Source: an uncultured Collinsella sp.
Lineage (GTDB): Bacteria; Actinomycetota; Coriobacteriia; Coriobacteriales; Coriobacteriaceae
NCBI GenBank assembly: GCA_900768795.1
Contig: CAAGEH010000001.1
Coordinates: 55,091 to 119,090 of the forward strand
DNA: 64,000 nt
Reading direction: 5' to 3'
The notes under the pieces are model-generated. The model did no database searches, was not told where the DNA came from, and saw only the letters and a program-made list of their open reading frames with translations. Below, one piece after another: positions 43,822 to 52,236 of the stretch. The position numbers and the translations under genes are program-made. The first letter of the stretch is position 1. Every line of letters starts with the position of its first letter.

Positions 43822-45177
43822 ATGAGCTACACGCAGACCGTTTTGGAGGACCTTAAGGCTCGTTACCCCGAGCAGAAGGAGTTCATCCAGGCAGCAACCG
43901 AGATTCTGGGCACCCTTCAGCCCGCTCTCGATGCTCATCCCGAGTACGAGGAGGCGGCCATTCTCGAGCGCCTCGTCGAGCCTGAGCGCGTCATCATGTT
44001 CCGCGTCCCCTGGGTTGACGATTCCGGTAAGGTTCAGGTCAATCGTGGCTACCGCGTTGAGTTCAACTCTGCTATCGGACCTTACAAGGGCGGCTTGCGT
44101 TTCAACCCCACGGTTACGCTCGGCATGCTCAAGTTCCTCGGTCTCGAGCAGATTCTCAAGAACAGCCTGACGACCCTTCCCATGGGCGGTGGCAAAGGCG
44201 GTTCCGACTTTGACCCCAAGGGCAAGTCCAACAACGAGATCATGCACTTCTGCCAGAGCTTCATGACCGAACTCTGCCGCCATATCGGCCCCAACACCGA
44301 TGTCCCCGCTGGCGACCTTGGCGTCGGCGGCCGCGAGGTCGGTTACATGTTCGGTCAGTACAAGCGCATTCGCGACGAGTGGACCGGTGTCCTCACGGGC
44401 AAAGGTCTTTCGTTCGGCGGTTCGCTTGCGCGTACCGAGGCCACCGGCTACGGTCTTGTGTACTTCGTCGACGAGTATCTCAAGAGCAACGGCGACTCCT
44501 TCGAGGGCAAGAACGTCATGGTTCATGGTTCCGGTAACGTCGCTATCTACGCTGTTCAGAAGGTTGCTCAGCTTGGCGGTAAGGTTCTCGCCGTTTCCGA
44601 TACCCACGGCTGGGTCGAGGACCCCGATGGCATCGACTACACCGTGCTGGAGCACATCTACAACAAGAAGCGTTCTGGACACGACAAGGGTGTTACGCTT
44701 GCCATGTATGTGGACGAGAAGCCCAACGCCACATGGCACGAGGGCGATGGCCGCGGCGTGTGGCAGCTTCCCTGCGACATCGCGCTTCCCTGCGCTCGCG
44801 AGAACACGCTGCACCTCGAGGACGCTAAGGCACTCGTTGCCAACGGCTGCAAGGTCGTAGGCGAGGGCGCCAACATGCCGACCACCATTGAGGCAACTGA
44901 GTACTTCCAGGCAAATGGCGTTGCATTTATGCCTGGTAAGGCTGCTAACGCTGGTGGCGTGCTTGTATCTGGTCTCGAGATGAGCCAGAATGCAGAGCAC
45001 CTCAGCTGGACCTTCGAGGAAGTCGACGGCAAGCTCGAGCAGCTTATGCGCGGCATGTTCCACAACGTGGACGACACCGCTAAGAAGTACGGCCATGAGG
45101 GCAACTTTGTTATGGGTGCAAACATCGCCGGTTTCGAGAAGGTTGCTGACGCCATGCTCGCACAGGGCGTGTGCTAA
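43822..45177 (+). CDS. gdhA: Glutamate dehydrogenase (hexameric class I type)
   Basis: A 451-residue cytosolic dehydrogenase interconverting glutamate and 2-oxoglutarate plus ammonia. It has the catalytic segment LPMGGGKGGSDFDPKGKS with the active Lys, PAGDLGVGGREVGYMFGQYK and the nucleotide-binding VMVHGSGNVAIYA. Length is normal for the small hexameric class, which is mostly NADP-linked and used for ammonia assimilation; cofactor preference is inferred. AGGAGG precedes the ATG. Monocistronic with a strong terminator. Codon use looks optimised for high expression. Confidence 0.96.
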   Translation: MSYTQTVLEDLKARYPEQKEFIQAATEILGTLQPALDAHPEYEEAAILERLVEPERVIMFRVPWVDDSGKVQVNRGYRVEFNSAIGPYKGGLRFNPTVTLGMLKFLGLEQILKNSLTTLPMGGGKGGSDFDPKGKSNNEIMHFCQSFMTELCRHIGPNTDVPAGDLGVGGREVGYMFGQYKRIRDEWTGVLTGKGLSFGGSLARTEATGYGLVYFVDEYLKSNGDSFEGKNVMVHGSGNVAIYAVQKVAQLGGKVLAVSDTHGWVEDPDGIDYTVLEHIYNKKRSGHDKGVTLAMYVDEKPNATWHEGDGRGVWQLPCDIALPCARENTLHLEDAKALVANGCKVVGEGANMPTTIEATEYFQANGVAFMPGKAANAGGVLVSGLEMSQNAEHLSWTFEEVDGKLEQLMRGMFHNVDDTAKKYGHEGNFVMGANIAGFEKVADAMLAQGVC

Positions 45178-45212
45178 TAGCAGCTTGTTTATAATTGCGC
45201 CATGCAGTTCAA

Positions 45213-45241
45213 AGAGCCTCCCTTTCGGGAGGCTCTTTTTT
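45213..45241 (+). terminator. Intrinsic terminator after gdhA
   Basis: Perfect stem AGAGCCTCCC (45213-45222) with 45227-45236, tetraloop TTTC, then T-run. Confidence 0.95.
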
Positions 45242-45389
45242 CAGCTGCATTTTCGGGGGTTTTACAGCTATATCGATATAAGTGACATTGAATGTGTTCT
45301 CGAACGCGATGGACGTTGTTGCTTGCCGTTCTGGGCGTATTTACTAACTTGCTGACGGTGTTTTAGCGAGTTATTCGCGGTAAATGGAA

Positions 45390-45604
45390 CATGGTCGAGC
45401 AATTGTGGCAGAAAAATCGAGTTTTGAGTCAATCTGAAAAGTAAAACAGCTTGCCGAGGAGCTTAGGCGTCGCAAAAATGTGACTAAACAGCGATGGAAA
45501 GCCGAAAAACAAGCATTTTTCTTCAGTTAATCGCTTATTGACAGCAAACATAGCTTCAAAAATGACTCAAAACTCGATTTTTCTGCCACTTTCGAATGAC
45601 CATG
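45390..45604. repeat. Long palindromic element (MITE-like)
   Basis: A 27-bp perfect inverted repeat (45405-45431 with 45563-45589), starting GTGGCAGAAAAATCGAG, flanks about 130 bases of A/T-rich DNA. Outside the arms a second inverted pair CATGGTC/GACCATG (45390 and 45598) extends the symmetry. No open frame is present inside. It lies between convergent gdhA and the AbiEi-like gene. The rest of the gap 45242-45796 holds nothing else I can name. Confidence 0.8.
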
Positions 45605-45796
45605 CTTACGATGCTTTGCCAAAGCCCGGTTTACGCTTTAGTTTTGGGACAGACGCTGCATGAATCTCATGTTTGGATCCACGTTTTTGTTTACGTATAC
45701 GTATGCGTGAACCGGTTGCGTTTGTGACGCCGTTGATTGCGCTGAGCACCTGCTTATTCTGAGCATCTGCCCTTCTTGACGGTTTTCCTCGATTCG

Positions 45797-46870
45797 TTAA
45801 CCTTGCCGGTTTTGAGCCCAATCGTGCAGTTCTTGCATCAGTTCGAACTGCCTATTTCGATAGCCCGAAACCGTGTAGCGAAAACGGCTTCCTGCCTGAC
45901 GGTGCAGACGCTTGGCTATCGCTTCGAGGGCTGTGATATTCATAATTTGCTCGCTGTTAATCGAGGTCACTCCGTATCCCATCGCCGCAAGACCCGCTTC
46001 TCGTTTTTCATCTCGAATGCGGCTTGCTTTCGTATCGTGTGGATGACCCTTGTATTCCAGAATTTCACGACTTGCAGGAAACACGAGGTCTCCCAACGCG
46101 TATGGCATCCCCGATACCGTAATTGCCTCATCGTTAAAGTCGATTCGATAGTTAGACTTGCCGTTTTTGCAGCAAAACCCTCCATTTTTAATTGGCAGGC
46201 AAAACTGTCCAAACATCATGATTTCCATAGGCGAGCGAGCGCCTCCGAGTACGTAGCGTGCGACTTTGCTCGCTCCGGATACGCCGGGAACGTTTGCCAC
46301 TTTTCCTAACCAATTTCGTAGTCCGTAAGGTGAGAGAGCGGGTTCGCACACATAATATGGGCTTTCGTCGGTAAGGGTAGCCGCGCCTTCTTCTTCCGTC
46401 GGTCTCATACCTGCTAGCCATTCTGTGTAGCCAGTTTCCGATAAGGTGATGTTGCCGCATAGCTCTTCAAAGAACGCGTATGTTCTAGCGAAGGAGTGGC
46501 TCCTCGCATAGACGGCGGCAATCATCTGGGGCGAAAGAATCTCAACGTTCGGGGCCAACTCCATCAATGCTCCGCTTGGCAGCGGCTTGCCGGACACGTG
46601 AAAATGAACTCCACGTACGTTCCCTCTTTTTCTTGCGTCGTTTACGAGCACGTGCAGCTCTTCTCCCGGCTGCCACGCACCGAGCATTTCGAGCTGGGAG
46701 TAGTCGAAGTCCGATGTGTTTCCCGTGCTGTATCTGAGCGCCTTGCATGCGGCTCGATAGTCCACCGGCTTCCACCTAACGCATCCGTATCGTCGTTGCT
46801 CGCAGCGAAGCGTCCGAATCGCGGAAGGTCCGCAAATGATGATGTAGGAGTTTTGGGAGTTTGTTGCCAA
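45797..46870 (-). CDS. Hypothetical protein with DUF559/Vsr-like C-terminal domain (AbiEi-like)
   Basis: A 357-residue protein. The C-terminal part REILEYKGHPHDTKASRIRDEKREAGLAAMGYGV has the E-x-K/D-x-R-R layout of DUF559/Vsr-type restriction-fold domains that often end AbiEi-like regulators in actinobacteria. The N-terminal 150 residues (IIICGPSAIRTLR, HVLVNDARKRG) resemble such proteins loosely. The start is a TTG with GGAG upstream. A second frame just upstream (46776-46970) opens with a better ribosome site, AAGGAG before MSSWYAESAWQVFTIGADVG, so the 5' end may be frameshifted. Function unknown; endonuclease or toxin-antitoxin role possible. Confidence 0.6.
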   Translation of the reverse strand: MATNSQNSYIIICGPSAIRTLRCEQRRYGCVRWKPVDYRAACKALRYSTGNTSDFDYSQLEMLGAWQPGEELHVLVNDARKRGNVRGVHFHVSGKPLPSGALMELAPNVEILSPQMIAAVYARSHSFARTYAFFEELCGNITLSETGYTEWLAGMRPTEEEGAATLTDESPYYVCEPALSPYGLRNWLGKVANVPGVSGASKVARYVLGGARSPMEIMMFGQFCLPIKNGGFCCKNGKSNYRIDFNDEAITVSGMPYALGDLVFPASREILEYKGHPHDTKASRIRDEKREAGLAAMGYGVTSINSEQIMNITALEAIAKRLHRQAGSRFRYTVSGYRNRQFELMQELHDWAQNRQG

Positions 46871-47277
46871 CGTCCGCTCCGATCGTGAAGACCTGCCATG
46901 CGCTTTCAGCGTACCAGCTGCTCATGACCGTGCTCCTTGGAACAACAACAAGCGGCACGCGACCTTTCAAATATCTTGCCTCAAATCGGCATCATGCGGT
47001 TGGGCAGGCGTTGTTGCCGGTTGAGCGGTTGATCCGTGGAATCTTCTGAGCGGGCCTTCCTTCGGAGCAGACCTGTATCGGCGCACGCTAATTGATAGGT
47101 CAAATCATTGGTAGACCAAATCGCATTTGAGGGTATCAACCCTCGATGGCCTGGGTATGCAAGAAGCGCTGTGCCGCGCCGGACAAGTGCCGTATCCGGC
47201 GCATTCGTGATCGGAAGGCTGCGCTATCGCTCTTGGCGCGTAACAATATACCAACCTATCAGGAAAGGACTTTTGCC
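46871..47277. other. Intergenic region before the cupin genes
   Basis: No gene is supported except the possible frameshifted 5' end of the AbiEi-like gene up to about 46925. Small hairpins such as GAGGGTATCAACCCTC (about 47128) are present but not assignable. Confidence 0.4.
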
Positions 47278-47613
47278 ATGGAACTCATCAAGAACATCGA
47301 CAAAGAGACCGTTTTCAATCTCGCGGGCAAGGTCGAGGTCGAGCCTGGCCGCGTTAACAGCCTCACGCTTTCGCAGACCCCTGCGGCAAAGATCACGCTC
47401 TTCGCGATTGACGCCGATGAGGGTATGTCGAGCCATGCTGCAGGCGGTGACGCCATGGTCAACGTGCTTGAGGGAACGGGCGAAATCACGATCAACGGTG
47501 TTGCGCACGAGGTTCATGCGGGAGAGAGCGTTGTTATTCCCGCGGGCGCACCGCATGCTGTCCGCGGGGTGACCGCATTTAAGATGCTGCTCGTCGTCGT
47601 TTTGCCGCAATAG
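47278..47613 (+). CDS. Cupin domain protein
   Basis: A 111-residue single-domain cupin. The conserved strands SSHAAGGDAMVNVLEGTGEITINGVAHEVHAGESVVIPAGAPHAV follow the two cupin motifs, with His residues at the usual metal positions. Small cupins bind a metal and a small ligand; no reaction can be given. Start 47278 follows AGGAAAGG. A second cupin gene starts nine bases after its stop, so they form an operon. Confidence 0.88.
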   Translation: MELIKNIDKETVFNLAGKVEVEPGRVNSLTLSQTPAAKITLFAIDADEGMSSHAAGGDAMVNVLEGTGEITINGVAHEVHAGESVVIPAGAPHAVRGVTAFKMLLVVVLPQ

Positions 47614-47622
47614 GTGATTCCC

Positions 47623-47952
47623 ATGCCGTTCAAGAACCTTCCTACCGAGACGGCGGCGCCGCTTGCATCTCTGATCGAGGCGCATCCCGGACAGGTTTCG
47701 TCTATGGGCCTGACGCGTTTTGATGACCCGGTCTCGGCGACGCTTTTGGCATTCGCGGAAGGGGAGAGCGTGGCAGCTGAGCGCTACCCCGGTGACACGC
47801 TGTATTACCTGGTAGATGGCACCGCAAGCATCGCTTTTGCCGACAGGGAGATTTCCATGTCGACAGGCGACGTGCTCTGCGTTCCCGCCCATGTTGAGCA
47901 TGCGGTCGAGCCTGCGGGCGCGATCAAGCTTTTGCAGATAACGCTTCCCTAG
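47623..47952 (+). CDS. Cupin domain protein
   Basis: A 109-residue cupin next to the preceding one. The core YPGDTLYYLVDGTASIAFADREISMSTGDVLCVPAHVEHAVEPAG matches the fold, with His residues in the second motif. ATG 47623 has AGGTGA six bases upstream; a GTG at 47614 immediately after the first gene's stop is an alternative. The pair may act as a heteromer or be diverged copies. Confidence 0.85.
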   Translation: MPFKNLPTETAAPLASLIEAHPGQVSSMGLTRFDDPVSATLLAFAEGESVAAERYPGDTLYYLVDGTASIAFADREISMSTGDVLCVPAHVEHAVEPAGAIKLLQITLP

Positions 47953-48040
47953 AGTGGGTTCTGGGCCTGGCGTTCAGAGGCGCTGTAAGCCGCTCGGCAT
48001 ATGGCTCGGCATGTGTGCACGCCGTGCGCGGACAGGGCGC

Positions 48041-48141
48041 TTGCAATTGCCTCCACCTAAAGGACGCTCCGCGTTTGTTTTTGCTGGCATTTTCAAGGAT
48101 CATGGGATTGCAGTTGCCTCCATCTAAAGGGCGCGCCGCGT
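48041..48141. repeat. 34-bp direct repeat pair
   Basis: TTGCAATTGCCTCCACCTAA and following bases (48041-48074) recur at 48108-48141 with about six changes. Both contain TTGCCTCCA. The gap 47953-48292 has no gene. Confidence 0.65.
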
Positions 48142-48243
48142 CCGCATGCCCCCTCGATCTGTTCTCAGGCGCACACAGGACGGGCACGATAAGTCTCGAG
48201 TTATGGCTTAACCGTGGGATGAGCGCGCTTACGAATCTTCTGT

Positions 48244-48273
48244 TTAACTATTTAGCGTGCTATCTGCTATAGT
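48244..48273 (+). promoter_or_regulatory. Predicted promoter of tRNA-Leu
   Basis: TTAACT (48244-48249), 18-base spacer, TATAGT (48268-48273), ending 20 bp before the tRNA. Confidence 0.6.
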
Positions 48274-48292
48274 TTGTATTCTGTGCGCATTA

Positions 48293-48376
48293 GCGGGCGT
48301 GGCGGAATTGGTAGACGCGCCAGATTTAGGTTCTGGTGGGATTCCCGTGAAGGTTCGAGTCCTTTCGCCCGCACCA
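48293..48376 (+). tRNA. tRNA-Leu (UAG)
   Basis: A class II tRNA with long variable arm. Acceptor GCGGGCG (48293-48299) pairs with CGCCCGC (48366-48372), anticodon loop ATTTAGG gives UAG, T-loop GGTTCGAGTCC and encoded CCA are present. Confidence 0.96.
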
Positions 48377-48446
48377 CGCACACAACTGGTTACCAAGGGG
48401 TTCCCGGCGCCTGAAGTTATAGCCGGGTTATGTATGAGGAGGAACG

Positions 48447-49742
48447 TTGAACATTTCCGCTTCTGACGTCAAGGACGCCAAGCTCACCGCAACGGTTACC
48501 GTCGAGGCCGCTGACGTCGACGCCGCCATCAAGAAGGCATACAAGGACGCTGCCAAGAAGTATCGCTTCCCGGGCTTCCGCCCCGGCAAGGCTCCGCGTC
48601 CGGTTGTCGATTCCATGCTCGGCGCCGAGGCCACGCTTGCTCAGGCCACCAATGACATCATCGGCGGCAACGAGGCGGCAGTTCTCAACGAGCTCGACAT
48701 CGTCCCCGTCAAAGAGGGCGACTACAAGGACATCGAGATCGCCAAGGACCACGAGGACTATACCTACACGGTCGAGTTCAGCCTGCGTCCTGCCTGCGAG
48801 CTCAGCTCCTATGAGCCCGTTGAGATCGAGATGCCTCCCGCGGAGGTCACCGAGGCCGAGATCGACCAGCAGGTCGATATGCTCATGGGCTATCACGCAA
48901 CGTTCGAGGACGTCGAGGACCGCGCCGTCGAGGCTGACGACTACGTGACCGCCGACCTCGAGGACGTCAAGGGCGCTGAGCAGTTCGCTGGCGAGGGCCG
49001 TCTGCTCGCCATGGGCAACGACACGCTTCCCAAGGAGTTCGACGAGGCTCTTCTCGGTGCCAAGATCGGCGACGAGAAGGAGATTTCCTGGAAGCCGGGC
49101 GAGGATGAGGACGAGTGCACCGTCAAGGTGACCGTCAAGGGCATCAAGGTCCGCAAGACCCCCGAGCTCACCGATGAGTTCGCAAAGGAGAACTTCGGCT
49201 TCGACGACATCGCAGCAATGCGTGACGCCATCAAGCTCGAGCTCGAGCAGGACAAGACCGCCAAGCTTCCCGGCCTCAAGGAGAACCGCGCCGTCGCCAA
49301 GCTCGCCGAGCGCCTTCAGCTCGACAAGATGGACGAGGACTACGAGAAGTCCGTCTTCAACGAGCTCGGCCAGAACTTCCTCCAGAACCTTGCTCAGCGC
49401 GGCATGACGCTCGACGCTTGGCTCCAGGCCAACGGCATCAGCTCCGATCAGTTCATCTCCGACCTGCACCAGCAGGCCAACGACGTCGCCCGCGAGTCCC
49501 TCGCGCTCGATTCGCTCGCCAAGCACCTCGATGTCCAGGTCAACGACGACGATGTGACCGAGGAGTTCAAGAACGCCGGCGTCGAGGACGTCGAGGCCTC
49601 CAAGGCAGAGTTCGTCTCCGATGGCCGTATGCCCGCCGTGCGCGACTCCATCCGTCGTTCCAAGGCTGTCGATTGGCTCGTCGAGAACGCCAAGGTTACC
49701 GAGGTCGACGAGGCTGCAGAGGCCGCCAAGAACGCCGAGTAG
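48447..49742 (+). CDS. tig: Trigger factor
   Basis: A 431-residue ribosome-bound chaperone and prolyl isomerase. The N-terminal ribosome-docking loop contains FPGFRPGKAP (about residue 32), the middle holds the FKBP-like domain with the shortened active site, and the C-terminal half is the helical chaperone arm. TTG 48447 with GAGGAGG upstream is the best start; no ATG is suitable. It precedes clpP and clpX, a common tig-clpP-clpX order. Confidence 0.95.
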   Translation: MNISASDVKDAKLTATVTVEAADVDAAIKKAYKDAAKKYRFPGFRPGKAPRPVVDSMLGAEATLAQATNDIIGGNEAAVLNELDIVPVKEGDYKDIEIAKDHEDYTYTVEFSLRPACELSSYEPVEIEMPPAEVTEAEIDQQVDMLMGYHATFEDVEDRAVEADDYVTADLEDVKGAEQFAGEGRLLAMGNDTLPKEFDEALLGAKIGDEKEISWKPGEDEDECTVKVTVKGIKVRKTPELTDEFAKENFGFDDIAAMRDAIKLELEQDKTAKLPGLKENRAVAKLAERLQLDKMDEDYEKSVFNELGQNFLQNLAQRGMTLDAWLQANGISSDQFISDLHQQANDVARESLALDSLAKHLDVQVNDDDVTEEFKNAGVEDVEASKAEFVSDGRMPAVRDSIRRSKAVDWLVENAKVTEVDEAAEAAKNAE

Positions 49743-49823
49743 CCATTCATCGATAACATGTCCCCGCAAGGCGTTACCCTAGACGTCGTTGGGGTACAGT
49801 TAGTAACCGGTTGACCGGTACCT

Positions 49824-49868
49824 CGTACGGTGCATTGACCACGTGAGTTCGCGGCCGGGCACCGTACG
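49824..49868. promoter_or_regulatory. Inverted repeat between tig and clpP
   Basis: CGTACGGTGC (49824-49833) pairs perfectly with GCACCGTACG (49859-49868). There is no U-run, so it is either an RNA hairpin in the clpP leader or a protein-binding site. Confidence 0.5.
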
Positions 49869-49905
49869 TTTCTATCGATACAGAATCTAGCGAAAGGAGA
49901 CCGCT

Positions 49906-50529
49906 TTGATCGACCCTCTGCAGTCGGCCCTCGTGCCATATGTCGTCGAGCAGACCCCGCGTGGCGAGCGCAGCTACGATATCTACTCGCGCCTTCTCAA
50001 CGACCGTATCGTTTTTTTGGGCGAGGAGATCAATTCCGTCACCGCTAATCTGGTGATCGCCCAGCTCATTCACCTCGAGAGCCAGGATGCCGAGAAGGAC
50101 ATCTCGCTCTATATCAACAGCCCCGGAGGCGAGGTCACTTCCGGTCTCGCCATTCTCGACACCATGAACTACATCAAGCCCCAGGTCTCGACGATCTGCG
50201 TGGGCATGGCCGCATCCATGGCAGCCGTGCTTCTTGCCGCCGGTGCCAAGGGCAAGCGCTTCTGCCTGCCGCACTCCATGGTCATGATCCATCAGCCGAG
50301 CGGCGGCGCCCAGGGCCAGCAGACCGAGATCGAGATCGCCGCGCAGCAGATCAAGGCAACGCGCAAGACCCTCAACCAGATCCTGTCCGATGCATCGGGT
50401 CAGCCGCTCCGTAAGGTCCAGGCCGATACCGAGCGCGACCACTATCTCACTGCGGACGAGGCGCTCAAATACGGTTTGATCGACCATATCGTCACCTCTC
50501 GCAATGATGCAGCTAAGGAAGCAGAGTAA
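49906..50529 (+). CDS. clpP: ATP-dependent Clp protease proteolytic subunit
   Basis: A 207-residue serine protease forming the tetradecameric chamber used by Clp ATPases. The catalytic triad is Ser104 (GMAASMAA), His129 (MIHQPSG) and Asp178 (ERDHY). The start is a TTG after AAAGGAGA. The stop overlaps the clpX start (TAATG), showing tight coupling. Confidence 0.97.
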   Translation: MIDPLQSALVPYVVEQTPRGERSYDIYSRLLNDRIVFLGEEINSVTANLVIAQLIHLESQDAEKDISLYINSPGGEVTSGLAILDTMNYIKPQVSTICVGMAASMAAVLLAAGAKGKRFCLPHSMVMIHQPSGGAQGQQTEIEIAAQQIKATRKTLNQILSDASGQPLRKVQADTERDHYLTADEALKYGLIDHIVTSRNDAAKEAE

Positions 50530-51959
50530 TGGCTTCTGGAAATCGCGGTCCGCGTAACCCCTATTACACCGGTCCCAAGGGCGGCTTTGACGACGGCGGT
50601 CCTATCTTCTGCTCCTTCTGCGGAAAAGAGAACGGCCAGGTCAGAAAGCTGATTCAGGCTCCCAGCGGTGTCTATATCTGCGATGAGTGCGTCAACGCGT
50701 GCGCCGACATCCTCGAGGAGTCGCTCACCAACGATTTTCTCCAGGCTGCCGATCGCCATGGTCTCGCCGACTACTTCAGCGACAACGGCGAAGTAGCTCC
50801 CGAGGAGGACCTTGCCGTCAAGGACAACGATGCCGCAAAGGGCGTGATCACGCGCGTTCCCACGCCGCATGAGATCTACGACGAGCTTTCCGCCTATGTT
50901 ATGGGTCAGGAGGACGCCAAGCGCGCCATGTCCGTTGCCGTCTACAACCACTACCGTCGTGTGCTCGAGGGCGCTGCGGCGGAGGGCGCTCACGACGAGG
51001 CTTCGGGCAAGTCCGCCTGGAACGGCTCCGACAACGATAACGTCGAGCTCTCCAAGTCCAACATCCTTCTGCTCGGGCCCACGGGAACGGGCAAGACGCT
51101 CCTCGCACAGACGCTCGCGCGCATCCTCGAGGTGCCGTTCGCCATTGCCGACGCCACCGCTCTGACCGAGGCGGGCTATGTCGGCGAGGATGTCGAGAGC
51201 ATCCTGCTCAAGCTCATCAACGCCGCCGATGGCGACATCGAGCGCGCCCAGGTCGGCATCATCTACATCGATGAGATCGATAAGATCGCGCGCAAGGCCG
51301 AGAACCTCTCCATCACCCGTGATGTTTCCGGCGAGGGCGTGCAGCAGGCGCTGCTTAAGATTCTCGAGGGCACCGTTGCGAGCGTGCCTCCTACCGGCGG
51401 TCGCAAGCATCCCCAGCAGGAGCTTCTTCAGATCGATACGACCAATATCCTCTTTATCTGCGGTGGTGCGTTCGTCGGCCTCGACAAGATCATCGCCGAT
51501 CGCGTGGGCAACAAGGGAGTCGGCTTCAACTCCGAGATCGCAGGTCCCACCTCGATCGATGAGAACGCCCTGCTTCATCAGGTGCTCCCGCAGGACCTGA
51601 GCGCATTCGGCATGATTCCCGAGTTCATCGGCAGAACTCCCGTGATCACCCAGACCTGTGCGCTCGACGAGGACGACCTCGTGCGCATCTTGACCGAGCC
51701 CAAGAACGCCATCGTCAAGCAGTACCGTCGCATGTTCGAGCTTGAGGGCGTCGCACTCGAGTTCGATGACGACGCGCTTCACGAGATCGCGCGTATGGCA
51801 CTCGCTCGCAAGACCGGCGCACGCGGCCTTCGCTCCATTTGCGAAGACGTGCTCCAGCAGACCATGTTCGATTTACCGAGCGAAAAGGGCGTTAAACGCG
51901 TCGAGGTGACCAAGGCTGCCGTTGAGGGCAAGGAACAGCCCCAACGCATTCATTCCTAG
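50529..51959 (+). CDS. clpX: ATP-dependent Clp protease ATPase subunit ClpX
   Basis: A 476-residue AAA+ unfoldase that feeds substrates to ClpP. The N-terminal C4 zinc finger uses Cys28, Cys31, Cys51 and Cys54. Then follow Walker A GPTGTGKT, pore loop GYVGEDVE, Walker B IIYIDEIDKIA and sensor 2 GARGLRS. It overlaps clpP by one base. Slightly longer than most ClpX (about 425) because of insertions after the zinc finger and around EGAAAEGAHDEA. Confidence 0.97.
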   Translation: MASGNRGPRNPYYTGPKGGFDDGGPIFCSFCGKENGQVRKLIQAPSGVYICDECVNACADILEESLTNDFLQAADRHGLADYFSDNGEVAPEEDLAVKDNDAAKGVITRVPTPHEIYDELSAYVMGQEDAKRAMSVAVYNHYRRVLEGAAAEGAHDEASGKSAWNGSDNDNVELSKSNILLLGPTGTGKTLLAQTLARILEVPFAIADATALTEAGYVGEDVESILLKLINAADGDIERAQVGIIYIDEIDKIARKAENLSITRDVSGEGVQQALLKILEGTVASVPPTGGRKHPQQELLQIDTTNILFICGGAFVGLDKIIADRVGNKGVGFNSEIAGPTSIDENALLHQVLPQDLSAFGMIPEFIGRTPVITQTCALDEDDLVRILTEPKNAIVKQYRRMFELEGVALEFDDDALHEIARMALARKTGARGLRSICEDVLQQTMFDLPSEKGVKRVEVTKAAVEGKEQPQRIHS

Positions 51960-51993
51960 CTTCCCCGCGCTTGTAATGTCTGCCTGATTTATT

Positions 51994-52023
51994 GCCTCCG
52001 GCGTCTCTGTCGGGGGCTTTTCT
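51994..52023 (+). terminator. Terminator after clpX
   Basis: GCCTCCG (51994-52000) pairs with CGGGGGC (52011-52017) with one mismatch, then TTTTCT. Confidence 0.7.
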
Positions 52024-52031
52024 GTTAAACG

Positions 52032-52059
52032 CTGCAAGCGCAGATGCCTGTGCTATCCT
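52032..52059 (+). promoter_or_regulatory. Predicted valS promoter
   Basis: CTGCAA (52032-52037), 16-base spacer, TATCCT (52054-52059) preceded by TGTGC. Gives a leader of about 170 nt before valS. Confidence 0.45.
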
Positions 52060-52075
52060 TTGAGGTTGTTTTAAG

Positions 52076-52217
52076 CAAGTCCAAACCTTATCTGAGGTAG
52101 GCGATACCTAAGGGGGTTTGGCTGCGAGCTTTTGGTAGATTCCGCACAAGCCGAAAACGCCAGCGCGCTTTCGTGCAAGCAGGACTTGACCGAGCGAAAA
52201 GTCCGCAGCCAACCCCG
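52076..52217 (+). promoter_or_regulatory. Structured valS leader with alternative pairings
   Basis: CAAGTCC (52076-52082) can pair with GGACTTG (52182-52188), and the same GGACTT can instead pair with AAGTCC (52199-52204). CCAAACC (52081-52087) can pair with GGTTTGG (52115-52121), and the same G/T tract (from 52112) can instead pair through GGCTGCG with CGCAGCCAACCCC (52205-52217), right before the ribosome site. Competing helices of this kind suggest a regulatory leader. It does not show the T-box consensus. Confidence 0.5.
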
Positions 52218-52236
52218 GAGGGACAGGGAGAACCAT

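Noticed and set aside
43717..45096. 459-codon minus-strand frame opposite gdhA
   Set aside because: Antisense shadow of a clearly identified gene with optimised codons.
45606..45821. 71-codon basic frame downstream of the AbiEi-like gene
   Set aside because: TTG start inside the previous gene, no family, low-complexity basic composition; too weak to call.
52076..52236. T-box riboswitch before valS
   Set aside because: The conserved T-box sequence (AGGGTGG-type with ACCGCG) is not present; only a general structured-leader call is justified.
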